Part shown: positions 37,124 through 46,854 of the stretch, piece by piece
Layout: every line of letters begins with the position of its first letter
How positions within the stretch are numbered: position 1 is the first letter of the stretch
Assembly (NCBI GenBank): GCA_020638855.1
Contig: JACKHT010000012.1
Location: 1-64,000 of the forward strand
Source: Planctomycetota bacterium
GTDB taxonomy: Bacteria > Planctomycetota > UBA1135 > GCA-002686595
Direction: 5' to 3'
DNA length: 64,000 nt
Program-made: the position numbers and the translations under genes
Notes under the pieces: generated by a model
Told to the model about the DNA's origin: nothing
The model's database searches: none
The model's input: the letters and a program-made list of their open reading frames with translations, nothing else

Positions 37124-37179
37124 GCGCGCCCGCGGCTGGGAGGCCACGGGCGCGCGTAGTGTTGGGTCCTGCTAGGACC
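37124..37179 (-). terminator. Two hairpins after clpC
   Basis: GGTCCT-GCT-AGGACC (37165-37179) begins 6 bp after the clpC stop codon on the minus strand. It is followed by GCGCGCCCG (37124-37132) pairing with CGGGCGCGC (37147-37155). There is no T tract, but the pair is well placed to end the clpC transcript. Confidence 0.45.
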
Positions 37180-37185
37180 GAAGGC

Positions 37186-39711
<2,526 letters not shown>

Positions 39712-40060
39712 GTCGTTTTAGGTCGTGGGGTGCCCTGCATGGCTGCCCTGGAGGGCAATCGAGCGGAGCGAAAGGATGGGAGGGTTTGGGCGGGCCAAGC
39801 GCACGGTGTCGAGAGCAAGCGTCCGATTGGGCTTTTCGGCCGTGCTTTGGTCCTAGGTTGAGGCTTTGCGGGGCGGTGTCAGTAGGATCTTGGATTTGGG
39901 TTCGGCCCATGCCCACCACAAGCCCTGAGGATGCCAGGACGGGTCCTGGAAGGCCAGGATTGGGATGGGCAACCGGGCCACGCTACTAATGGACTCCCAC
40001 CTTCCAAGACTCAATGGCGGGGAGGACTCAACGGTGGGGAGCGATCCTCGCGGATCGGTT
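39712..40060. other. Intergenic region between mcsA-like gene and clpC
   Basis: A 349-bp same-strand gap. Just after the mcsA-like stop codon is a hairpin CGATCC-TCGC-GGATCG (40042-40057), which on the minus strand has a GCGA tetraloop. The gap is long enough for a separate clpC promoter, but I see no clear -10 box, no HrcA CIRCE element and no CtsR heptads. Confidence 0.4.
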
Positions 40061-40585
40061 TTAGGCTTCTTTGCGTTGCTCCAGCTCGGCGAGCTGGTCC
40101 CGCAGGCCTGCGGCCGCCTCAAATTCTTCTTTGTGGATGGCTTGGTCGAGCCGTGCTTTGAGCTGGTTGATCTGCTCCATGCGGTCCCTCTCGTAGGAGT
40201 TCGCAATTCCGGGGACCCGCCCAACGTGGCTCGTGGCGCCGTGGATGCGCTCCAGCATGGTCTCCAGGTCCTGCGAGAAGACCTCGTAGCATTTGGGGCA
40301 GCCGACCCGGCCTTTCTTGCGCAACTCCAGCTGCGTGGTGCCGCAATGGGGGCAAGCCAAGACGGAGGTTTTGATCTCCACCTTCGCGGTGAGGTTCATG
40401 AGCTGCCACAACTTGGCGCTGGCTTTGGCTCCGGCCCCGGCAAACGGCAAGTCCTGGCGCTGGGCGCACGCCTCACACAAATGCTTGATCAGGATCTTGT
40501 TCTTGGGTCCCCCAAAGCCATCCCATTGCTCCACCTCGGTGACATGCACGTTGCTTTGGTTGACTTGACAGAACTGGCACTTCAT
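40061..40585 (-). CDS. McsA-like zinc protein with UVR motif
   Basis: A 174-residue protein. Eight cysteines form four CxxC pairs (CQFC, CEAC, CPHC and CPKC), enough for two zinc sites. The C-terminal ~40 residues form a UVR helix (LKARLDQAIHKEEFEAAAGLRDQLAEL) read here in two halves, LKARLDQAIHKEEFEAA and GLRDQLAEL. The layout matches McsA, the activator of the arginine kinase McsB and adaptor of ClpC. McsB itself is not next door. It is also close to other UvrB/UvrC-motif proteins, so the name is by domain layout. Confidence 0.8.
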   Translation of the reverse strand: MKCQFCQVNQSNVHVTEVEQWDGFGGPKNKILIKHLCEACAQRQDLPFAGAGAKASAKLWQLMNLTAKVEIKTSVLACPHCGTTQLELRKKGRVGCPKCYEVFSQDLETMLERIHGATSHVGRVPGIANSYERDRMEQINQLKARLDQAIHKEEFEAAAGLRDQLAELEQRKEA

Positions 40586-40636
40586 GGATCGTGAGAGACG
40601 GAGGACGGTGAGCGCTACTTCATCCTATAGAGATTT

Positions 40637-40739
40637 CATAGGGGCCCAAGGGCCTGGGATTCCATAGTGGCCCTAAGGCTTGGGATTCCATAGTGGCCCG
40701 AGGGCCTAGGATTCTATAGGGGCCCCAGGGCCTGGGATC
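40637..40739. repeat. 26-bp tandem repeat, four units
   Basis: Four units begin at 40637, 40663, 40689 and 40715, exactly 26 bp apart, with consensus around CATAGTGGCCCNAGGGCCTG. Each unit holds a short GGCCC-NN-GGGCC-type palindrome. The array starts about 50 bp upstream of the mcsA-like start codon, and its last unit runs into the murD stop codon (40738-40740). There are no spacers, so it is not a CRISPR array. Confidence 0.8.
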
Positions 40740-42156
40740 AATCGCCCAGGTTGGTAGATCGCGTGGCCTGGGCCAGGTCCTCGACCCCGCGTACAAACTC
40801 AAGCGCACGGGCCTGGAAGTTTGGGTAGGCGTCGAAACTCGCACAGGCGGGCGAGAAGAGCAAGGTTTGGCCCGCATGGCATGCTTGCCAAGCCGCCGCG
40901 AGGGCGGAGGCCAGATCCCTGTGGGGCAGGAATTCGAGCCCTTCGCTGGCGAAAACGCTGGCCAAATCGCTGGCCGCTGCCCCAAAAACGTGCACATGGT
41001 CACCCCGGCGGGCCAGCGCACGTGCCAGTTCGGCATAGGCCAGCCCCGCTTTGGCTTGCCCGCCTAGCAGCACCACGGCCCCCGCGGGCATGGCTTCCAG
41101 TCCCGCCAGGGTGGACTCGGGCGTGGTGGATACCCCGTTGTCAAAGACCACACGCTCTCCCGGCAAGTCCAGGCGCTGCAGCCGGTGGGGCAGTCCCCGC
41201 AACGCGGGCAAGCGTTGGGCCGCTACTTCCGCAGGCATTCCGGACTCCATGGCCATCCCCAGTGCGAGCAACACGTTGTCTCGCTGGAAATCCCCGGGCA
41301 GGTGCCAGGGTGAAGGACACGCAAGGTGACTCCCATCGATCACGAACCCGCGCGCATCCCAATGGCATGGGCTGCTGGGGCCATAGGCTGTCCAGCGCAG
41401 GTCTGGGCGCAGTTCCGAGCGCCAGCGAGCAAAGGGGGCCTCGTTGTAGGCAGCCTCGGGCAGCCAGGCGCAGGCACCCTGGCGCGCCAACCCGAACAGT
41501 CGCGCCTTGGCCGATAGGTAGCCGAACATGTCCCCATGGCGCTCCAAGTGGTCGGGCGCCAAGGCGGTCAGCCCGACCGTCCGAGCTTTGGCAGGCAATG
41601 CGTCCAGGTCGAGCGCTTCGAGCTGATACGAAGAGATCTCCACCACGCAGGTGGATTCGGGATGCCAGGCAGCGGGCACATCCAACAGGGGCCGGCCCAG
41701 ATTGCCACCTAGGAACACCGGACGGGTCCAGCCCTTGAGCAGCTGGTGCAGGAACGTCACCGTGCTGCTCTTGCCGTGGGTTCCGCTGACCATCAAGAGC
41801 GAAGCCTGGGTCCCATGCAGGAAGAGCTCCATCTCCGAGGTGACGCGAGCCCTCGCTGCCCGGGCCGCTCGCAAGAGCGGGTTGGCCGGTGAGACCGCAG
41901 GATTCGCTACGACGATATCAGCCCCGGCAAAGTCTGCTTCGCGGTGTTCCCCGAGCACGTATTCGATCGGCCAATCGGCCAAGGCGGCGCACGATGCGCT
42001 CAATTGCGCGGCGGGGCGCAGGTCGGTCACGCACACCCGAGCGCCGTGCCGGGCCAAGTAGCTGGCCGCGGCGACACCTCCACCAAATTGCCCCAATCCC
42101 ATGACGACCACCCGCATTCCGGCCAGGTCGGATCCGAGAGGTAGCGGGTCGCTCAT
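40738..42156 (-). CDS. murD: UDP-N-acetylmuramoylalanine-D-glutamate ligase MurD
   Basis: A 472-residue Mur ligase that adds D-glutamate in peptidoglycan synthesis. MurD features are EISSYQLEAL, LAPDHLERHGDMFGYLSAK, FDNGVSTTPESTLAGLEAM and ACASFDAYPNFQARALEF. The ATP loop reads VSGTHGKSST, with His where MurD usually has Asn; GTHGK is more typical of MurC, but the rest of the protein is MurD. The N-terminal Rossmann segment VVVMGLGQFGGGVA is present. It overlaps the upstream lipoprotein gene by 4 bp. The murein genes usually found around murD are absent. Confidence 0.9.
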   Translation of the reverse strand: MSDPLPLGSDLAGMRVVVMGLGQFGGGVAAASYLARHGARVCVTDLRPAAQLSASCAALADWPIEYVLGEHREADFAGADIVVANPAVSPANPLLRAARAARARVTSEMELFLHGTQASLLMVSGTHGKSSTVTFLHQLLKGWTRPVFLGGNLGRPLLDVPAAWHPESTCVVEISSYQLEALDLDALPAKARTVGLTALAPDHLERHGDMFGYLSAKARLFGLARQGACAWLPEAAYNEAPFARWRSELRPDLRWTAYGPSSPCHWDARGFVIDGSHLACPSPWHLPGDFQRDNVLLALGMAMESGMPAEVAAQRLPALRGLPHRLQRLDLPGERVVFDNGVSTTPESTLAGLEAMPAGAVVLLGGQAKAGLAYAELARALARRGDHVHVFGAAASDLASVFASEGLEFLPHRDLASALAAAWQACHAGQTLLFSPACASFDAYPNFQARALEFVRGVEDLAQATRSTNLGD

Positions 42157-42695
42157 GGCTTGTCCGCAGTCGCTGGGTCGGGTTCGACCGGAGCTTCCGG
42201 ATCGGGCTGGGCCGGCTCGACGATCGGTTCCCCCGTCGGGATTTGGCCGGGAAGGCCTTCGCGCAGGGCCTCCGCCCGCTTGACGAAACTTCCCAAGGTC
42301 TCCAGGACGCGTTCGCCATCGTCGGGCAGCAAGACCACGTTCACTTCCTTCTTGTAACGCAAGCCCAAGGGCAGCAGCACCTCGGTGATCACGTCGATCG
42401 GAAAGGTGGCGTGCCAGGGTGTCTTGAGGTGCAGCGGCTCGGAATAGGTTTGGTAGCCCGGCAGGTACAGCGACAGCCGACGCCGCCCAAAGTTCTCGAA
42501 CTCGTAGGCCAAAGGGGTGGTGCCAATCACGTCCTCATCGAGCCGTACGAGGGCTCCACTCGGCTCGGAGGTCACTTGCAACAGCCGTTGCCCACCGCAG
42601 GAAGCCGCCAAAACGGCCGCAACGACCGCGAAGGAGACATGGTGCCATACAAGCCAGCGGTGGGGGCGGGTGCCGATCGGCAGGGTCGCGTCCAT
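42153..42695 (-). CDS. PEGA-domain lipoprotein
   Basis: About 180 residues. An N-terminal hydrophobic segment with lipobox AVLAASC (cleavage before Cys near residue 30) marks an exported lipoprotein. It is followed by a PEGA domain (VTSEPSGALVRLDEDVIGTTPLAY, then RRLSLYLPGYQTYSE, in shorter pieces here). The C-terminus is rich in P, E and D. PEGA domains occur in surface proteins, but the binding partner is unknown. Starts at 42695 (MDATLP) and 42704 are both possible. Its stop overlaps the murD start (ATGA), so both are likely on one transcript. Confidence 0.8.
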   Translation of the reverse strand: MDATLPIGTRPHRWLVWHHVSFAVVAAVLAASCGGQRLLQVTSEPSGALVRLDEDVIGTTPLAYEFENFGRRRLSLYLPGYQTYSEPLHLKTPWHATFPIDVITEVLLPLGLRYKKEVNVVLLPDDGERVLETLGSFVKRAEALREGLPGQIPTGEPIVEPAQPDPEAPVEPDPATADKP

Positions 42696-42740
42696 GGTTT
42701 CCACAGGGGCCCCCGAGGGGGGGCGGGAGGCTAGGCTCGG

Positions 42741-42830
<90 letters not shown>

Positions 42831-42950
42831 TTCGAGGGGCGGAAGATACTCCCCGGCGGGGCGCGCCACAAGTGCTAAGCGACCCGCCAAGCCTCATTTC
42901 CGAGGCCGGGCGAGGGGTTTGGGGAGTCGGCAGGGTCCGAATCCGAACTT

Positions 42951-42982
42951 TTTGCCTTTATGGGGTCTTAGGACAATAAAAT
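42951..42982 (+). promoter_or_regulatory. Possible promoter of the YejM-like gene
   Basis: An AT-rich patch stands out in GC-rich surroundings. TAAAAT at 42977-42982 could be the -10 box, with TTTGCC or TTGCCT near 42951-42957 as a weak -35. A transcript starting near 42989 would favour the start codon at 43017 rather than 42981. Confidence 0.3.
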
Positions 42983-43016
42983 GGGACGCTTAACCGTATG
43001 CCGCTTGGCATCCCCG

Positions 43017-45014
43017 ATGGCTTCGAAATCCACTCCACCCCACAACCCTTACGCCCGCTCGATCACCCGCTCGGCCTTGGCGCACGCGGGTTTCCAGCTT
43101 TGGCTGCTCAACATCTTGGTGGGCACCCTGGTGGGGTCCTTGTGGTTGTTCCGCTTGCCGGAGGGGCTTTCGTTTTGGGTCCGGCTCTACGTGCCCGTGG
43201 CGTTGATCTCGAGCATCGCGATCCTGGGGATCCTGCCGGCCATTCCGCTTGGGCTGATCCACCGCTTTGTCCAACGGCCGTTGTGGGTCGGGATTTTGCA
43301 GAGTTTGACCGGGGCGGTCTTCCTGGGGCTCCTGTACACCGACACGGTGGTATACCGCTTGCTGCGTTACCACTTCAACGGGGCGATCCTCAACGTGGCC
43401 TTCACCCCGGGTTCGGGCGATGCGGTCTATCTGGGCAGCGAGGTGTGGATCACCGCGACCGTGGCGATTTCCGTCCTGACCTTGCTCCAGTTCCTGTTCT
43501 GGCGCTGGCGCCTACGGCGGATCATCGAGCGCGAAGGGCTGGGCCTGAAGCAAACCCTGTTGTTGCGGCCCTACGTGCTGTGCCTAGCGGTGTTCCTGCC
43601 CTTGATCACGATCGACAAGTCGCTGTACGCCATGGCGAGCATCAGCGGGGACCGCGAGCTGTTGTACGCTTCGCGTCCCTTGCCGGGACCCAAGCCGCGG
43701 CTGGGCTACCTCATCGATGCGTTGCGCGAGGGACGCCAGGACATCCATGGTTTGCTGGCGACGGCTTCGTTGGGCGGGGAATCAGGGCAAGCGTTTACCT
43801 ACCCCAAAGAGCGTCCCGAGATTCCGGCCGATGGTCACCGCCCCAACATCCTGATGGTCGTGCTCGACTCGTGGCGCCGCGATGCGTTCAACGAAGAATT
43901 GACCCCGCTGTTGGCGGCCCGAGCCCAGAAAGGGCGTGTGTTCCGCGATCACAAGAGCGGCGGCAACGGGACGCGCTTTGGGTTGTTCACGATGCTCTAT
44001 GGTTTGCACGGATCCTATTGGTTCCGCGCGCTTGAAAACGGAACCACGCCGGTTCTGATCGACACCCTCCAGGAGCAGGACTATGACATCCGGGTGCTTT
44101 CCGCGGCCTCGATGAACTTCCCCGAGTTCCTCCAGACGGCTTGGGCGGGCCTCGATCGCGAACAAGTGGTGGATCAATTCCTGCGTGCCGACGGCAAAGA
44201 AGTCTCTCGCCGTTCGGACGTCAAGGACCGCTTGGTTGCAGACGCCTTCGCCGAATGGATGGAAGAGCGCGAGCAGAACCACGACACGCGGCCCTATTTC
44301 TGCTTCGTGCTGCTCGATTCACCCCATCAGCCCTACTTCAATCCCGGCGGACCGTTCAAGCCTGCCCTCAAGGATGGGCTCAAGTACATCGACCTGGGCA
44401 GCACCACCGAAGAGCCGGCTTTGAGCGTCATGCGCGAACAGGTCAGCAACACCTACAAGAACTGCGTGCTCTACGCCGATGGGGTCGCCGATTCGATCTT
44501 GGCCGAGGCCGAACGCGCGGACGCATCCCGCAAGGGTCCCGGGACGGTGGTGATGGTGACCGGCGACCATGGCGAGGAGTTCTACGAGAACGGCTATTGG
44601 GGTCATACGTCGAACTACACCCCCGAGCAGATCAACGTGCCGCTGATCCTCTACGGACCGGGCATCGAACCCGGGCAAGAAATGCGCCCCACCAGCCACT
44701 TGGACGTTTCCGGCAGTTTGCTCGAGCTCTTGGGGGCCGACCGAACCCAGCGGGGGGGCTATACCCAGGGTGAGAGCTTGTTTGCCCCTGTCCCCCAGAA
44801 CCGAGCCCGGGTCGTGGCGGGCTTTGCCGATGTGGGCCTGATTACCGAGGAAGGGATCTTCATGCTGCCCGCCCAGGCAGGCGAGGATGAGCCCTGGGTG
44901 TTCGATGATCACTGGCAGCCCATGCCCGAGATGGACGCTCGCTTCACCCGCGAACAGGAGCGGCTGATCGACCTCGTCCAGGAATGTCAGGAGTTCCTCG
45001 AGCCCTTACCGTAG
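43017..45014 (+). CDS. YejM/PbgA-like membrane protein with periplasmic sulfatase-fold domain
   Basis: A 665-residue protein. Five hydrophobic helices in residues 20-210 form the DUF3413-type membrane part. A periplasmic alkaline-phosphatase/sulfatase domain follows (HRPNILMVVLDSWRRDAFNE near residue 270, then FVLLDSPHQPY, VTGDHGEEF and WGHTSNYTPEQINVPLILYG). The usual catalytic Cys/Ser-x-P-x-R is replaced by an SGGNGTRFGLF-type segment, as in YejM, where Thr is present. In enterobacteria YejM controls lipopolysaccharide synthesis; a related envelope role here is inference. MASKSTPP at 43017 is preferred over 42981. Confidence 0.82.
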   Translation: MASKSTPPHNPYARSITRSALAHAGFQLWLLNILVGTLVGSLWLFRLPEGLSFWVRLYVPVALISSIAILGILPAIPLGLIHRFVQRPLWVGILQSLTGAVFLGLLYTDTVVYRLLRYHFNGAILNVAFTPGSGDAVYLGSEVWITATVAISVLTLLQFLFWRWRLRRIIEREGLGLKQTLLLRPYVLCLAVFLPLITIDKSLYAMASISGDRELLYASRPLPGPKPRLGYLIDALREGRQDIHGLLATASLGGESGQAFTYPKERPEIPADGHRPNILMVVLDSWRRDAFNEELTPLLAARAQKGRVFRDHKSGGNGTRFGLFTMLYGLHGSYWFRALENGTTPVLIDTLQEQDYDIRVLSAASMNFPEFLQTAWAGLDREQVVDQFLRADGKEVSRRSDVKDRLVADAFAEWMEEREQNHDTRPYFCFVLLDSPHQPYFNPGGPFKPALKDGLKYIDLGSTTEEPALSVMREQVSNTYKNCVLYADGVADSILAEAERADASRKGPGTVVMVTGDHGEEFYENGYWGHTSNYTPEQINVPLILYGPGIEPGQEMRPTSHLDVSGSLLELLGADRTQRGGYTQGESLFAPVPQNRARVVAGFADVGLITEEGIFMLPAQAGEDEPWVFDDHWQPMPEMDARFTREQERLIDLVQECQEFLEPLP

Positions 45015-45165
45015 CCCTTTCGACCCCCAAGCGGACTTTTGCCGGCCCCTTGCGTACGAGATGGGTTCTTGGTCGGCTTTTTTCGAAATCCTAACCAATC
45101 TAGGGGCTACTGGGTCGTTACAGGGGCGGGCCCCCCTTCCTTCCAGCATCCCACCATTTTCTTCC

Positions 45166-46722
45166 ATGCGACTTTCTTCCATGCGACGATTCGTCCCCCA
45201 TCTTGCGCTACTCGCCCTTTCCCTCGGGTCCCTCACCGCGGCTCCGGCTGTCGGCGCAGAGCTCGACTACGAGGCCCTGGCCAAGGCCGCGCTCGAGCGG
45301 CATGGTCAGGCGGATTCCATGCCGGAGACCTTCACCTTCGACGACTTCGCCAAGCAGGGGTTCGTGCACTTGGAGGTGGGGCTCTTTGACCTGTACATGG
45401 AGCAGGATGCCTTTGCCAACGGTACCGATGCCAAGCGCTTCTTGAACGTGGCAGCCAGTCTTGCCGTCATGCAAGCTGCCTGGCTGAACTGGGTCGATCC
45501 GGTGGGCGCGGAGATCCAAACCCAACGCAAGGTCGCCTTGGATCTCGCCAGCGAACTCGGCAAGGCCCAAGTCGGTACGGCGCTCTCCGCGCTTTCCAAG
45601 CTACAAGCCACGGCCGGTGACGGGGTCCTCACCGAAACCGTCGATCTAGCACCGCTCTTGGGCATCAAAGCCGAGAAGCTTCCTGGCTTCCGAGATCTCG
45701 CGCAGTACCTGCAGGTCTCGGGGGGGCTCGGACTGGAACGGACGGCCCGGCGCGAGCCGATGATCCTGTACCCCAGCCGTGAGCGCTACGTGGAAGTCAT
45801 CGCGTTGGCGGGTTGGGCCAGGCCCGAGGCACGCGCTTCCATGTGGAGCCCGAACGTGTACACGTGGACGAACTTCTACGTCAACGATTGGCGTTTCCTG
45901 GCCATGGCGTTCTCGCCCGCCAACCCGACCGACTCGACCTACAAGCAGAGCAACGCCATGGAGAATCGCATCCCCACTGGCTTGGAACAGCAGATCTGTC
46001 AGTTGGCGGGGGTCGGCTTGTTGGACAACTACTTTGGCGGCCGAATTCCTCCCGGGGTCGCGGGGGGCTTGTCGCTCAACTTGGTCGTAGACATCTTCGG
46101 TGAGTGCAACACGCGCGTCGACGGGGACCTGCGCGAACGGCGCAAGGAAGCGCGCGAAATGTTCGTACCGGGTGGACAGTCCGAAGGCGGGGTGTTGCCC
46201 CCGGACCTAGCGGACAGCCGTTGGCGCGATACCCATGGCAAAGACCACTTTATCGGTGTGCTAAAAAACGCCCAGAAGGAAGGTCGCGACAAGGTCAACA
46301 AGCGCGAAGCCAAGGACAAGGTGCGCTACTTCCTGTTGCGCGCGGACGATGAAGTCACCTCAGCGGTTCTGGAAGGCCCGATCCTGGGTAGGCAGGGCAA
46401 CCAATTGGCCAAGATCGGTAAGGAGTTCTACGGGGACCGGCTCGAGTTTGCTCGCTGCTATTCCAGTTGCTTCCTCTATTGGCTGCGCGAAAAGGGCGGC
46501 GGCAAGAAACCGGTGGAGTCCCAAGCGCAATTCTCGGGGCTGCTGCGAGCATTGGCCACGACCGATGGACTCCAAGCGGGTGGGATCGTCGAAGCCGACC
46601 CCAGCGAGACCTTCGAAAAGATCTTTGCCGAGCACTACGGCATGCCGCTCAGCGATCCCAGCCTCGATGCGAAGTCCTCGCTGGAGGGGGGCTTCCTGAA
46701 CTGGTTGCCCAAGGCTCGCTAG
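45166..46722 (+). CDS. Exported protein of unknown function
   Basis: A 518-residue protein (513 from the second Met at 45181). It has a signal peptide RRFVPHLALLALSLGSLTAA, then a soluble mature part. Recurrent helical segments (ARASMWSPNVYTWTNFYVND, GQSEGGVLPPDLADSRWRDT) and a late FARCYSSCFLYWLREKGGG region give no clear family. It may be specific to this lineage. It could be a peptidase-like or structural periplasmic protein, but no catalytic motif is visible. The repeated ATG-CGA starts at 45166 and 45181 are both possible; the second fits the signal peptide better. Confidence 0.65.
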   Translation: MRLSSMRRFVPHLALLALSLGSLTAAPAVGAELDYEALAKAALERHGQADSMPETFTFDDFAKQGFVHLEVGLFDLYMEQDAFANGTDAKRFLNVAASLAVMQAAWLNWVDPVGAEIQTQRKVALDLASELGKAQVGTALSALSKLQATAGDGVLTETVDLAPLLGIKAEKLPGFRDLAQYLQVSGGLGLERTARREPMILYPSRERYVEVIALAGWARPEARASMWSPNVYTWTNFYVNDWRFLAMAFSPANPTDSTYKQSNAMENRIPTGLEQQICQLAGVGLLDNYFGGRIPPGVAGGLSLNLVVDIFGECNTRVDGDLRERRKEAREMFVPGGQSEGGVLPPDLADSRWRDTHGKDHFIGVLKNAQKEGRDKVNKREAKDKVRYFLLRADDEVTSAVLEGPILGRQGNQLAKIGKEFYGDRLEFARCYSSCFLYWLREKGGGKKPVESQAQFSGLLRALATTDGLQAGGIVEADPSETFEKIFAEHYGMPLSDPSLDAKSSLEGGFLNWLPKAR

Positions 46723-46854
46723 GTATTCCGGGGGGCGGGTCCAGGTCGGGCAGCCCCAGCCCTTCACCCAGCAACCAGGTCTGGAAGGCGGTCCCCGGGG
46801 TCCCTATGCTCTGGACCGGCTCCCAAGGCTTGGCATAGGGAAGGGGCCGCTTCC

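Noticed and set aside
37147..37179. Classical Rho-independent terminator after clpC
   Set aside because: The hairpins are good, but no T run follows on the transcribed strand, so they are listed only as terminator-like.
40637..40739. CRISPR array
   Set aside because: The repeat units are directly adjacent, without unique spacers, and no cas gene is present.
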